NCBI GenBank assembly: GCA_050331455.1
Contig: JBHJGV010000073.1
Location: 1-64,000, forward strand
Length of the DNA: 64,000 bases
Origin: CAYUYV01 sp050331455
Lineage (GTDB): Bacteria > Pseudomonadota > Alphaproteobacteria > JAJFIK01
Direction of reading: 5' to 3'
Shown: piece by piece, positions 1 through 8,002 of the stretch
How the letters are laid out: the number at the start of each line of letters is the position of its first letter
How positions within the stretch are numbered: position 1 is the stretch's first letter
Translations under genes and position numbers: made by a program
Notes under the pieces: generated by a model
Told to the model about the DNA's origin: nothing
Database searches by the model: none
Seen by the model: only the letters and a program-made list of their open reading frames with translations

Positions 1-197
1 GGGGGGCGCCAGGAGCGGGGGCTGACTGGGCGGCGCGGTAAACGCGTAACCCCGTTTTCTCGCACCCACCATGGTCGCGCCCGCACCTTGGGCCATCGCG
101 TGGGGGGGAGCCGCCACGCGACAGGGTGGCCCGCGTCAGCATAGCCGGCTGTCCTCCGCCACCACCTATGGTGTTATATCCCACCCTTCCTCGGGGT

Positions 198-245
198 GCC
201 GCCAAAAGGCGGCTCGGGGGCAGGTTCATCCATCAGCCTGCCCCC
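198..245 (-). terminator. Double hairpin downstream of the DUF3833 gene
   Basis: Two perfect inverted repeats lie just past the stop codon at 250: GGGGGCAGG at 216-224 pairs with CCTGCCCCC at 237-245, and GCCGCC at 198-203 pairs with GGCGGC at 208-213 around an AAAA/TTTT loop. They could end transcription of the minus-strand bchG-bch2-bchP operon. Neither is followed by a clear U-run, so a classic Rho-independent terminator is not certain. Positions 1-197 show no gene I can support. Confidence 0.4.
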
Positions 246-249
246 ACCG

Positions 250-714
250 TCAGGTGCTTTGCGATTCCTTGCGGAACACGATGGTGGCTTGTCCAAGCTT
301 AACGCCGAATTTCGACACATCGGCCCGGTTGATCAGGACACCATCATCGAACAGGTGAAACCAATCCGTAAAGCGCACATTCCAGACTCGGCCGGCGATC
401 TTCAATCCGAAAATATAGCTCCAGGTCAGTCGGTTGCCCTCGGCTTCCCCCTTCGCCGTGCCCACCACATTGTCCGCACGACCCTCATAGCCCGCCAGGC
501 CGGTCTTGCGGATGAGCCACGTTCTCCGTTCCGTCTCTCCATCCGAATAAAGAAAGTCCTCATTCATAGTGAGGGTTTTTCCGTCCCATGTTCCGTCGAT
601 TGTCACCTGGAACTGCCGCACGGTCTTGCCGGTGAGGTCCTGAAACACCCCATCGGCCATGACACGCCCGGCAAAATACTCTTCAAGACGTAGCGCCGGC
701 CCGCTGTCGCCCAT
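250..714 (-). CDS. DUF3833 family protein
   Basis: The 154-residue protein matches the DUF3833 pattern from end to end: an N-terminal LEEYFAGRVMADGVFQD segment, the central TIDGTWDGKTLTMNEDFLY and EGRADNVVGTAKGEA blocks, and the C-terminal GVLINRADVSKFGVKLG block. The family has no established biochemical role. Members are usually predicted lipoproteins, but this one has no signal peptide or lipobox, so it would stay in the cytoplasm if the start is right. The ATG at 714 has a good AGGAGG ribosome binding site about 6 bases upstream. The gene lies 96 bases past the small membrane-protein gene on the same strand and may be read from the end of the bchG operon. Confidence 0.8.
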   Translation of the reverse strand: MGDSGPALRLEEYFAGRVMADGVFQDLTGKTVRQFQVTIDGTWDGKTLTMNEDFLYSDGETERRTWLIRKTGLAGYEGRADNVVGTAKGEAEGNRLTWSYIFGLKIAGRVWNVRFTDWFHLFDDGVLINRADVSKFGVKLGQATIVFRKESQST

Positions 715-810
715 GGCTGGCCTCCTGGTCTGCGGTCTGAGTCATCGTCCCCAAGGCCATCGGCTGTCGGGACGTTTCAACAGTTGGTACGCAGACAAGA
801 CGCCTCTGGA

Positions 811-1071
811 TTACCAGCGGCGCACGAGGTCCACACCGTGCGACACGAGCGCGGCCAGCAGGCAGGCGGCGGTCCAGGTCCAGGGCGCACCGGTCAAGGC
901 GGTGCGAACGGCGAGCATCAGAAAGGCGCCGGACAGGATGATGGGAAGGAGATCGCCAAGGTACGGCCCGTGGCCGAGACGCCGCCGCAGCCAGGTAAGG
1001 CCGGCGATCTCCAGCAGGATCAGCAGGAGGATGAGATCGATGATCCTCCCGCTTTGAAACAGCTCGGCCAT
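811..1071 (-). CDS. Small integral membrane protein next to bchP
   Basis: This 86-residue protein is mostly hydrophobic. One membrane segment covers about residues 10-27, a basic loop with LRRRLGH follows, and two more hydrophobic stretches cover about 37-55 and 62-78. I do not recognise a family with certainty. It starts 33 bases past the bchP stop on the same strand, so it is probably co-transcribed with bchG-bch2-bchP and may act in pigment or membrane assembly. That role is inferred from position only. The ribosome binding site is weak, which suits a gene translated after an upstream neighbour. Confidence 0.6.
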   Translation of the reverse strand: MAELFQSGRIIDLILLLILLEIAGLTWLRRRLGHGPYLGDLLPIILSGAFLMLAVRTALTGAPWTWTAACLLAALVSHGVDLVRRW

Positions 1072-1104
1072 GACGCGGGGCCTTCGGAACGGGGACCGCG
1101 GGCG

Positions 1105-2352
1105 TCAGGCCACGGGATCGGATTGCTTGTCCCGGGCCGGAGACAGGCCGAGCAGGTGGGCCATGTCCTTTAGGAAGATCTTCACATGGGCCGCCGGCTT
1201 GGCACGCACCAGTTCCTTGTTCATGTAAGCATCCCAGGTCAGCTTCTGAACATCCGGGTCTTTACAGATCGTCACGAAGCGCTCGCGCCGCTTGTCGTTT
1301 CGGTACCAGAAATGCTGCATCATCCCCAGGATCCAGAACACGCGACCGTGTTCCTTCATGAACATCTTGCGCGCCAGAGCGAGGGCCCGGACATCGCCCG
1401 TGGCAAGCCGCTTGGCCACGGCCTGGGCCGCCATACGCCCTCCGGCCATGGCATAGTAGATGCCCTCGCCCGAGGCGGGCGCCACGATGCCCGCGGCATC
1501 GCCGACCACCAACACGTCCCGGCCATTGTCCCATTTCTTCAGCGGCTTCAGGGGAATGGGCGCGCCCTCCGTGCGCACGGTCTCCAGGCTGTCGAAGCCC
1601 ACGGTCTCCCGCAGCCGGCCCACCGCTCCGCGCAGGGAAAACCCCTTATGGGCCGATCCAACCCCGACGCTCATGGTCGAACCGTGGGGGAAGACCCAGG
1701 CGTAAAAGTCGGGAGAAAGCTCACCCTGGTAATAGATGTCGCAGCGGGTCGGCTCGAAATCGAGGCCGCTCTCCGGCTCCGGCGATTTGATGATTTCGTG
1801 ATAGGCAAAGACACAGGGAATTTTATCCGCACCCGGAATGGCTTGGCGGGCGACATTGGAACGGGCTCCGTCGGCGCCGATCACGACCCGGGCCCGGACC
1901 TGCTCGCAGTCCCCGCCCTTGCCGGTGCCGTCGGGCCGGTAACGCACAAGAGCCGTGCCATCCGCGTCCCGCTCCAGGGTCTCGAACGTGCCGGTGCGCC
2001 GCTCCGCGCCCTGACTTGCTGCCCGCGCGCGCAGCCATTCGTCGAACTCTTCCCGGTTCACCATGCCGACATAGCCGCCCTCGATAGGCATGTTCACCTG
2101 ATTGTTGGACGGCGCGATCATGCGGGCGGATTTGGCATGGGCGCACAGCAGGCTTTCGGGAATCTCGAAGTCCCGGATCAGGCGCGGCGGGATGGCACCA
2201 CCGCAAGGCTTGATCCGACCGGCCCGGTCCAGGAGCATGACCTTGTAGCCGTCCCGGGCCAGATCTTCCGCAGCCGTCGCACCGGCGGGACCGCCGCCCA
2301 CGACGACGGCATCAAACGTATCGGGGGTGAGAGCCTGTTCGGGTTTGCCCAT
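1105..2352 (-). CDS. bchP: Geranylgeranyl reductase BchP
   Basis: BchP reduces the geranylgeranyl tail of bacteriochlorophyll (or geranylgeranyl diphosphate) stepwise to phytyl with NADPH. The 415-residue protein opens with a Rossmann FAD/NAD-binding motif GGGPAGA at residues 19-25, has the LLDRAGRIKPCGGAIPP segment typical of the geranylgeranyl reductase family at about 40-56, and the second FAD motif VVGDAAGIVAPASGEGIYYA in the C-terminal half. Full length for the family. The ATG at 2352 is preceded by a GGAGGA site. It follows bch2 with only 6 bases between, in the order bchG-bch2-bchP conserved in alphaproteobacterial photosynthesis clusters. Confidence 0.95.
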   Translation of the reverse strand: MGKPEQALTPDTFDAVVVGGGPAGATAAEDLARDGYKVMLLDRAGRIKPCGGAIPPRLIRDFEIPESLLCAHAKSARMIAPSNNQVNMPIEGGYVGMVNREEFDEWLRARAASQGAERRTGTFETLERDADGTALVRYRPDGTGKGGDCEQVRARVVIGADGARSNVARQAIPGADKIPCVFAYHEIIKSPEPESGLDFEPTRCDIYYQGELSPDFYAWVFPHGSTMSVGVGSAHKGFSLRGAVGRLRETVGFDSLETVRTEGAPIPLKPLKKWDNGRDVLVVGDAAGIVAPASGEGIYYAMAGGRMAAQAVAKRLATGDVRALALARKMFMKEHGRVFWILGMMQHFWYRNDKRRERFVTICKDPDVQKLTWDAYMNKELVRAKPAAHVKIFLKDMAHLLGLSPARDKQSDPVA

Positions 2353-2358
2353 GGGATC

Positions 2359-3741
2359 CTATGCTCCTCCGAGTCCGGACATGTAACCTTCCGCCGCGGC
2401 GGGGGTGAAGGAAGGGCGCGCCGGTTCCGCCCGTCCGGAAGCCTGGAAAACGGGACGGGGCGCACCGTCGATACGCAAGGCCAGAACCGCCGCCACGATG
2501 AAAAGAACCCCCTCGGCGGCGAACACGGTGCTGTAGGCCATGAGGGGCGAGCCGACGGCGGCTCGCACCGCGTCGCCGGCCACGGTGCCGGCAAAGCCGC
2601 CCAGCCCGAATGCGATGCCCTGGGCCGCACCCCAAAGCCCCATGCGCACGCCTTCGCGCGAGCCGTGCCCCTCATTGGCCAGCATCATCATCGACCCGAT
2701 GGCCGCGACGGCGAAGGCGCCATTGGTGAGCCCGAGGGCGAACACGGTGGCCTTGAGCGGCCAGCCCACCCCCACATGGCCCGAAACCGCAAGACAGGCC
2801 AGCACGATGCCCGAGCCGATACATCCGCCCACGGTCCAAAGTTTCAGGGAGCCGATGGGCCGCTTGTTGAAGCCGCTGCCCGCCACGGCCACCAGGACCA
2901 TGCCGAGCAGCACGCCGCCATTCTGCACACCGGCAAGCTTGGTGCTCTCCCCCGGTGTCATACCGAAAACAAGACCGGCAAAGGGCTCCAGAATCAGGTC
3001 CTGGGCGCTGTAGGCCAGCATGGAGATGAAAACGAAGACCGTGAACTGACGGGCCTTGGGTTCCGACCAGACCTCACGCAGCGCTTCCATGAACGGCGTG
3101 TCCTGTTTGGCCTGCTCCGCCCCGAGCGGCGTTTCCGCCCTGGCCCTGAGACCCCGTTCCAGGCCCCATAGGGCCAGCAGCGTCACGGCGAGGGCGATGG
3201 CGCCCACGCTTGCCGTCACCTCAACAAGGCGCGTCATCGTGAAAGGGTCGAGGAACTGGCCGGCGAAAATGGCGGTCACGACGAACCCGGCGATCATCAT
3301 CATCCAGACGATCGAGGCGGCGGCCGCCCTGCGGGCCGGTGCCACGCTGGTGGCGAGAAACACAAGGAGATTGGTGCCGGCCGCCCCAACCCCAATGCCG
3401 ATCAGAAGAAAGGCCAGGGTTGCAACGGCGACACCCCAGGCGGTGGACTGGGCCATCAACGCCGTGCCGATGGCGGCAAGGACCCCGCCGGATGCGAGCA
3501 CCACCATGCCGCCGACGATCCAGGGCGTGCGCCGGCGCCCGCCATCGGAGCCATGGCCCCAGCGGGGACGCAGCATCTGGACGGCATAATGGAACGCCAC
3601 CAGGGCGCCGGGCAACATGGCCGGCAGCGCAAGCTCTACGACCATCACGCGGTTGAGCGTCGAGGTCGTCAGCACAATGATCGCACCGAGGGCCGTCTGC
3701 ACCAGCCCCACACGGAAAATTCCGAACCAACTCAGACCCAT
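2359..3741 (-). CDS. bch2: PucC/Bch2-family photosynthetic membrane transporter
   Basis: A polytopic major-facilitator-type protein of 460 residues with about 12 hydrophobic segments. The opening STLNRVMVVELALPAMLPG and the RRRTPWIVGG motif after helix 2 are hallmarks of the PucC/LhaA/Bch2 group, which helps deliver bacteriochlorophyll to, or assemble, light-harvesting complexes. Its place between bchG and bchP marks it as the Bch2 paralogue rather than PucC. I chose the ATG at 3741, which has a GAGGGGG site 4-10 bases upstream. A TTG at 3765 would add eight residues without a better site. The related lhaA lies at 17002-18462. Confidence 0.9.
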   Translation of the reverse strand: MGLSWFGIFRVGLVQTALGAIIVLTTSTLNRVMVVELALPAMLPGALVAFHYAVQMLRPRWGHGSDGGRRRTPWIVGGMVVLASGGVLAAIGTALMAQSTAWGVAVATLAFLLIGIGVGAAGTNLLVFLATSVAPARRAAAASIVWMMMIAGFVVTAIFAGQFLDPFTMTRLVEVTASVGAIALAVTLLALWGLERGLRARAETPLGAEQAKQDTPFMEALREVWSEPKARQFTVFVFISMLAYSAQDLILEPFAGLVFGMTPGESTKLAGVQNGGVLLGMVLVAVAGSGFNKRPIGSLKLWTVGGCIGSGIVLACLAVSGHVGVGWPLKATVFALGLTNGAFAVAAIGSMMMLANEGHGSREGVRMGLWGAAQGIAFGLGGFAGTVAGDAVRAAVGSPLMAYSTVFAAEGVLFIVAAVLALRIDGAPRPVFQASGRAEPARPSFTPAAAEGYMSGLGGA

Positions 3742-3766
3742 GGTCCGTTCCCCCTCTTCCCCCAAG

Positions 3767-4681
3767 TCATGCCCCGCCCCCGATCAGACTGCGCACGGCA
3801 AAGGCGCTGACCATCATGCCCAGAACATAGGCCGTGATGCCGGTCGCATTGTACAAGGGGGCGAGCCCGCGCGGGTCACTCAGCAGGCGCACCATGAAGC
3901 CCATCTGCATGAGGGTCAGGCCCGCAACCGCACCGCCATACAACAACCGGTCCCAGGAGATCAGCAGACCGATCACCACGAGCTGGGGCACGATCATGAC
4001 GACACAGGCAAGACGTGCCGCCGGGCCGACGCCGAGCTGGACCGGCAAGGAGCGCACGCCCATCTTGATGTCGCCCTCCACGGCCTTGAAATCGTTCAGG
4101 GTCATGATGCCGTGGCACCCGGCGCTGTAGAGCGCCGCCAGGGCGAAGATGCGCCAGTCCGGCATGGCCGCACTCATCACCGCGGCGCCGGCGATCCAGG
4201 CAAGCCCCTCATAGGATACGGCGACGGAGGCATTGCCCCACCATCCATTGCCCTTCAGACGGAAGGGCGGCGCACTGTACATCCAGGCCAGGACCATGCC
4301 CGCAAGGGCGGCCCAGAACACCCACGGGCCCAGGGCGGCGGCAACGGCAAGGGCCAGGGCACTCCCGATCAACGCAATGTAGAGGCCCCATTGGCCCGGG
4401 ATCCGGCCCGACGGGATCGGGCGATTCGGCTCGTTGATGGCGTCCACATGGCGATCGTACCAGTCATTGACGGCCTGGCTTGTGCCGCACAGCAGGGGAC
4501 CGGCCAGAATGATTCCCACAAGGATCTCCGGCACCCGGGACGTCAGCGGCACCCCCGAGGACACAAGGCCGCAGGCATAGGCCCACATGGGGGCGAACCA
4601 GGTGATCGGTTTCAAGAGTTCCAGGACCGCCGAAGGCGCGGGATGGCGGCTGGATCCCAGGGCGAGCGTTTGATCCATCAT
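3767..4681 (-). CDS. bchG: Bacteriochlorophyll synthase BchG
   Basis: BchG is the membrane UbiA-family prenyltransferase that esterifies bacteriochlorophyllide a with geranylgeranyl or phytyl diphosphate. The diagnostic Asp-rich motif NDWYDRHVDAINEPNRPIPS begins near residue 72, and the second motif NDFKAVEGDIKMG lies in the middle. About nine hydrophobic helices fit the family, as does the length (304 residues). Two ATG codons stand in tandem at 4681 and 4678, and there is no ribosome binding site because the likely -10 box ends at 4689. The transcript may therefore be leaderless. A TTG at 4711 is unlikely because it lies upstream of the predicted transcription start. Confidence 0.95.
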   Translation of the reverse strand: MMDQTLALGSSRHPAPSAVLELLKPITWFAPMWAYACGLVSSGVPLTSRVPEILVGIILAGPLLCGTSQAVNDWYDRHVDAINEPNRPIPSGRIPGQWGLYIALIGSALALAVAAALGPWVFWAALAGMVLAWMYSAPPFRLKGNGWWGNASVAVSYEGLAWIAGAAVMSAAMPDWRIFALAALYSAGCHGIMTLNDFKAVEGDIKMGVRSLPVQLGVGPAARLACVVMIVPQLVVIGLLISWDRLLYGGAVAGLTLMQMGFMVRLLSDPRGLAPLYNATGITAYVLGMMVSAFAVRSLIGGGA

Positions 4682-4688
4682 AGTCCGG

Positions 4689-4718
4689 AGGATAGGGGCT
4701 GACAGGCCCAACTGTCAA
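4689..4718 (-). promoter_or_regulatory. Candidate sigma-70 promoter of bchG-bch2-bchP
   Basis: On the minus strand, TTGACA (4713-4718 on the plus strand as tgtcaa) is followed after 18 bases by TATCCT (4689-4694). A start about 7 bases further falls at or next to the first ATG of bchG (4681). The -35 box is one arm of the PpsR palindrome at 4713-4730, so PpsR binding would block RNA polymerase directly. Confidence 0.65.
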
Positions 4719-4730
4719 CTCTTCTTGACA
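4713..4730. promoter_or_regulatory. PpsR/CrtJ binding palindrome upstream of bchG
   Basis: TGTCAACTCTTCTTGACA matches the PpsR/CrtJ consensus TGT-N12-ACA exactly, and the arms TGTCAA/TTGACA are complementary over six bases. It lies 32 bases upstream of the bchG ATG and overlaps the predicted -35 box. The gene for PpsR itself lies immediately upstream in the same orientation. Confidence 0.8.
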
Positions 4731-4825
4731 CATCGGAACAGCGATTAAGCCCGCTCCACCATGGCAAACGGACGCGTAAAGGCGCATCGCCCGTGGGGGC
4801 ATTGGGCGGCGTGGAGGCGAGACGT

Positions 4826-4855
4826 CGGGGTGTTGGTCGCCGGGGTGTTGGTCAG
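4826..4855. repeat. 15-bp tandem duplication between ppsR and bchG
   Basis: CGGGGTGTTGGTC occurs twice with a 15-base period (4826-4840 and 4841-4855), just past the ppsR stop codon. It belongs to a set of short tandem duplications found across the window, at 7176, 8027, 28733, 42317 and 56303 among others. Confidence 0.75.
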
Positions 4856-4883
4856 CGGGTGCCTCAGTCGATGGGGGGCGGGG

Positions 4884-6293
4884 TCAGTCGACGATGCCGT
4901 GCCGGCGCAGCTTGGCATAGAGGCTCTGGCGGGACAGGCCGAGCATTTCGGCAGCCGAGGCGCGGTTGTCCCGGGTCAGTTCCAGGGCGGCCTCGATGCA
5001 CAGGCGCTCGATAAGGTCCGTGGTGTCACGGACGATTTCCTTCAAGGACACCCGACCCACCAGTTTGGTGAGGTGCTCCACCGAACTGGGAAGGTGCGGC
5101 TCGGTTCCGATCGGCGGCGCCGCGTGGCCCGTGACGAAACGGATGGTGAAGCCGAAACAGGGCACCTCCCCCTCCGGCACGCTGACGGCGGAGACCTCCG
5201 CATCATCGGTCGACCCGAACGCCGACCGCAGGACCGTATTGAACTGCCGGACAGCGCCATGCTGGCGCAAATTCGAGACCAGCACATTGAGGTCCACCTC
5301 GGAGCGGCCGATGAAGCGGTGGAGCGGCTCGCCGCGGGCGTGCTCCTCCGAGGCAAGGTGGGTCATTTCCAGGAATGCAGGATTGGCCGTGATGATTCGC
5401 AGATCCCGATCCGCGACGACGAATCCCTCGGGCAGGTGATCGATGACCTTCAGGCACTGGGACCGCCCCTCCGGCAGGCGCACAGCGCTGCTGCCCTCCA
5501 CGGGGGAAACCCGGGCGAGCAGGAAGGTGGAGCGGTCCTGGCGGAACACGGACGCGGACAAAAGGCATTCGCCCTTGCCCTCGGCCAGCTGCACGCGCAA
5601 ATCCTCCGCCCGCCCGCCGACCATGAGCACGCGGATCACCTCGCGGCTTTCGGGCTGGAACATGTCCGGAAAAGAGCGACCCAGGATCTGGGCCTCGGGT
5701 CTGCTCAGAAGCGACACGGCTGCCGGATTGACCTCGACGACCTTGTGATTGACCGCATTCACGATCATGACGGGCTCGGAGGCCACCTGGAACAGGAGGC
5801 GGTAGCGGGTTTCCGCCTGCCGCAGGCGGGCATATTCGCGCTCCATGGACTGCTGGGAGTCCAGCAGCCGCTGTTGGAGCACCGCAACGGAGCGCAGATC
5901 CCGTCCGATGGCGACGATCCGTCCGTCCGCGTCTACGTTGAGCGCGAAATAGCGAACCGGAATGTCCGGCCCGCCCTGGCTGTGGTGGTTGACCTGGCGC
6001 CATTTGAAGGGCGGCTTGGTGGCCGCTCCCTTTATCAGGGCGGAAATTTTCGGGCGGCTCTCGATGGTGACCGTTTCGCTCCAGGTTCGGCCGACCCATG
6101 TGCTGCCACCCTGGGGCACCATATCCGCATCGCTGAAGGCCGCGGCCCGGATCACACCGTCATTGTCCAGCACCAGGGCCACATCCGCCGTCGCGGCGAT
6201 CAATTGGGCCACAACGTCAGAATCCAGGTGCCCGATGGTCTCCTTGAGGGCCTCCAGGTCACGGTAGGCTTGTTCGGACAAGGCCATGTTCAT
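4884..6293 (-). CDS. ppsR: Transcriptional regulator PpsR (CrtJ)
   Basis: PpsR represses photosynthesis genes under oxygen or light by binding TGT-N12-ACA sites. The 469-residue protein has an N-terminal region with a PAS-like fold (VALVLDNDGVIRA), two PAS domains centred near residues 150-260 and 270-380, and a C-terminal Fis-type helix-turn-helix ending in RQSLYAKLRRHGIVD. A cysteine sits in the DNA-binding domain (about residue 432, in RLCIEAALEL), matching the redox-active cysteine of the family. The start is uncertain: ATG at 6293 (chosen), ATG at 6287, or GTG at 6308, all with weak ribosome binding sites. It is transcribed after ppaA with a gap of about 40 bases. Confidence 0.93.
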   Translation of the reverse strand: MNMALSEQAYRDLEALKETIGHLDSDVVAQLIAATADVALVLDNDGVIRAAAFSDADMVPQGGSTWVGRTWSETVTIESRPKISALIKGAATKPPFKWRQVNHHSQGGPDIPVRYFALNVDADGRIVAIGRDLRSVAVLQQRLLDSQQSMEREYARLRQAETRYRLLFQVASEPVMIVNAVNHKVVEVNPAAVSLLSRPEAQILGRSFPDMFQPESREVIRVLMVGGRAEDLRVQLAEGKGECLLSASVFRQDRSTFLLARVSPVEGSSAVRLPEGRSQCLKVIDHLPEGFVVADRDLRIITANPAFLEMTHLASEEHARGEPLHRFIGRSEVDLNVLVSNLRQHGAVRQFNTVLRSAFGSTDDAEVSAVSVPEGEVPCFGFTIRFVTGHAAPPIGTEPHLPSSVEHLTKLVGRVSLKEIVRDTTDLIERLCIEAALELTRDNRASAAEMLGLSRQSLYAKLRRHGIVD

Positions 6294-6331
6294 CGCTGGA
6301 CCGCCCACAGGCTTGTAGGTTCATGCCGTCT

Positions 6332-7471
6332 TTAGTGGGTGACGACGGCAACCGAAACGAGGTCGTTCATCTTTTCGACAGCCTGGCGCCCATCGAGCGC
6401 CACAGCGTCAGCGCCGAGGCGCAGAGCGAGATCGGGATCCTGGGCAAAGGCCGGGCCGCCCAGAATGACCCGCAAATCGTGATGGCAGGACGCCCGGCGC
6501 AGGGCCTGGACCGTGTCCGCCGCATCATCGAGCCAGCGGTCGCAACTGACCGACAGGCCGAGGACATCGAAGCGGGTCTGCTCGACCATGGTGCACAGCT
6601 GCTCGCGGGTCGGCCCGAGCTCTTCGTCCACGCGCCAGCCGGCGCTGCGGAAAAAATCGGACAGGATGAGAACACCGAGCGTGTGCTGTTCTTTGGGTGT
6701 CGGTGCGAGCAAGATCCGGCGGATGCTTTCTCCGTCCCGGAAGGCCGGCATCACGACATTGCTGCGCAGCTCATGGAGCAGGCGGTGCAGCCGGGCGAGG
6801 CCCAACGTGACATCGGCGAAATCGAGCCGGTCATCGTCCCAGCCCTCGCCGAGATAGCGGGCCGTCGGCGCAAGAAGCTCCAGGTAAATCGTTTCCAGCG
6901 CGACCCCGTCGTCCCGCAGATCATTGACGAACTCCCGCGCAGCCGTGTCGTCGCCGGTGAGCAGCAGGGACTCCAGGCGGATCACATCGGGGTCGCCGAT
7001 CATGGCGCCGGCCCCGTTGGGAGGTGTGTCCGTCACTGCTGTTGCTTTGTGCGCCATGAGCAATCGCGGAATGATCTCGTTTTCAATGGTTGAGGTGAGC
7101 CAACCCGTCGTTCCGGCCACCCGCCTCGCTTCCCGAAGACCGGTTGCCGGCGGTTCGGAGTCACCGCCTTGAACGCCCGTCTCAGTCTCACCCGTCTCAG
7201 TCTCAAACATCGCGGCGCGGATATCCCCGTACCCCGCCGGAGGATCCTGCTCCTCAGATGGACCCTGGCGGACTGTCAGCCCGGCCTCCGCACCGGTTTT
7301 CAGCTGCCCCACCAAAGGGGCACCGCTGAACTCGTTTTCGCCTTCAAACGCTTCGTTAAACCGTTGCGAAGCGGGGGGCCGAGATCCTGTGGTCGGCGCA
7401 CCCACTGGATCCGCGGATTCCTGGGGGTCCGAATCGCTTCGGGGATCCGAGCCGCCATGTGTATCAGCCAT
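6332..7471 (-). CDS. ppaA: PpsR antirepressor, B12-binding PpaA/AerR
   Basis: PpaA/AerR modulates PpsR by sensing light and oxygen through cobalamin. The 379-residue protein has a long, polar N-terminal region (about residues 1-120) that looks disordered. A helical middle follows, then a cobalamin-binding domain over about residues 260-379, starting with KEQHTLGVLILSDFFRSAGW and including LGLSVS and VILGGPAF. The His in KEQH fits the family's cobalt-ligand position. The N-terminal part contains a duplicated ETETG coded by two identical 15-base units (7176-7205). The ATG at 7471 has a GAGGAGA site. Order ppaA-ppsR is standard in alphaproteobacterial PGCs. Confidence 0.9.
   Translation of the reverse strand: MADTHGGSDPRSDSDPQESADPVGAPTTGSRPPASQRFNEAFEGENEFSGAPLVGQLKTGAEAGLTVRQGPSEEQDPPAGYGDIRAAMFETETGETETGVQGGDSEPPATGLREARRVAGTTGWLTSTIENEIIPRLLMAHKATAVTDTPPNGAGAMIGDPDVIRLESLLLTGDDTAAREFVNDLRDDGVALETIYLELLAPTARYLGEGWDDDRLDFADVTLGLARLHRLLHELRSNVVMPAFRDGESIRRILLAPTPKEQHTLGVLILSDFFRSAGWRVDEELGPTREQLCTMVEQTRFDVLGLSVSCDRWLDDAADTVQALRRASCHHDLRVILGGPAFAQDPDLALRLGADAVALDGRQAVEKMNDLVSVAVVTH
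7176..7205. repeat. 15-bp perfect tandem duplication inside ppaA
   Basis: The 15-base unit CCCGTCTCAGTCTCA occurs twice in a row (7176-7190 and 7191-7205). It codes on the minus strand for a doubled ETETG in the polar N-terminal region of PpaA (about residues 90-99), keeping the frame. Confidence 0.85.
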
Positions 7472-7773
7472 GGCACGTCTCCTCTGCCGAATCGGTTCTG
7501 GCCACCCTGTGACCGTTCCGAAGGGGCGAGGTCTTCGTTTGCTTTCCCGTTCAATCGGCAGGCGCCCGACACCACTGGCCGAACATCCCGCGCGTTGGAT
7601 GCCAAGACCCGCCCCACACAGTCCCGATGTCAGTCTTCTCAGACACGCATTCGGGTCATGCTTCGGGACACGTCAAAGGACATGTGCATCGAAGACCTTT
7701 CTTGGAACGCCAGAACACCAGCTTGGGGCGGGTATGGCAAAGCCTTTTCCCAAAAAAGCGCTTCGTTAAGATC

Positions 7774-7802
7774 ACTAGACACCACGAACCGCCGTGTGTC
7801 AA
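7774..7802 (-). promoter_or_regulatory. Candidate promoter of ppaA-ppsR
   Basis: On the minus strand, TTGACA (7797-7802) is followed after 17 bases by TCTAGT (7774-7779), a moderate -10 match. The -35 box is the left arm of the PpsR-type palindrome at 7797-7814, which suggests that PpsR controls its own operon. Confidence 0.5.
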
Positions 7803-7830
7803 GCAAACTTGACGTAAAGCCCGCTTGACA
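7797..7830. promoter_or_regulatory. PpsR-type operator cluster between ppaA and bchF
   Basis: TGTCAAGCAAACTTGACG (7797-7814) is a near-perfect TGT-N12-ACA palindrome with one mismatch at the end. A third half site CTTGACA follows at 7824-7830, 16 bases after the second. The arms overlap the -35 boxes of both divergent promoters, so one PpsR complex could repress both sides. Confidence 0.7.
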
Positions 7831-7853
7831 GCCCAAAGGCCCGGCTCTACCTT
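7825..7853 (+). promoter_or_regulatory. Candidate promoter of the bchF superoperon
   Basis: TTGACA (7825-7830), a 17-base spacer, then TACCTT (7848-7853). The predicted start is near 7860, giving a bchF leader of about 143 bases. The -35 box is also a PpsR half site. Confidence 0.55.
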
Positions 7854-8002
7854 TTGACCATGAGCACGCAGCCCAGAGGCGGACACACCGACAGCGTTTC
7901 CAACCCAAGGGCATTGCGGCGCCGTACGCGGAAAGCCGGTATACGGACCTTCCGGGTACGAAATCACCCAGACTTTTAAGAGGGCCGGTAAGGCGTTAGC
8001 GC

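Larger units (their letters stand above)
7472..8002. other. Divergent ppaA/bchF control region
   Basis: No gene with family support lies in these 531 bases. The part near 7774-7853 carries the two divergent promoters and PpsR-type half sites listed separately. Between 7854 and 8002 the bchF leader contains a 39-codon open frame (7860-7979) whose ATG falls at the predicted transcription start. The stretch 7472-7770 shows no clear motif apart from the ppaA ribosome binding site. Confidence 0.6.

Noticed and set aside
1186..3171. Plus-strand open frame of 661 codons across bchP and bch2
   Set aside because: Composition rich in His, Arg and Gly with no family match. It is the shadow of bchP and bch2.
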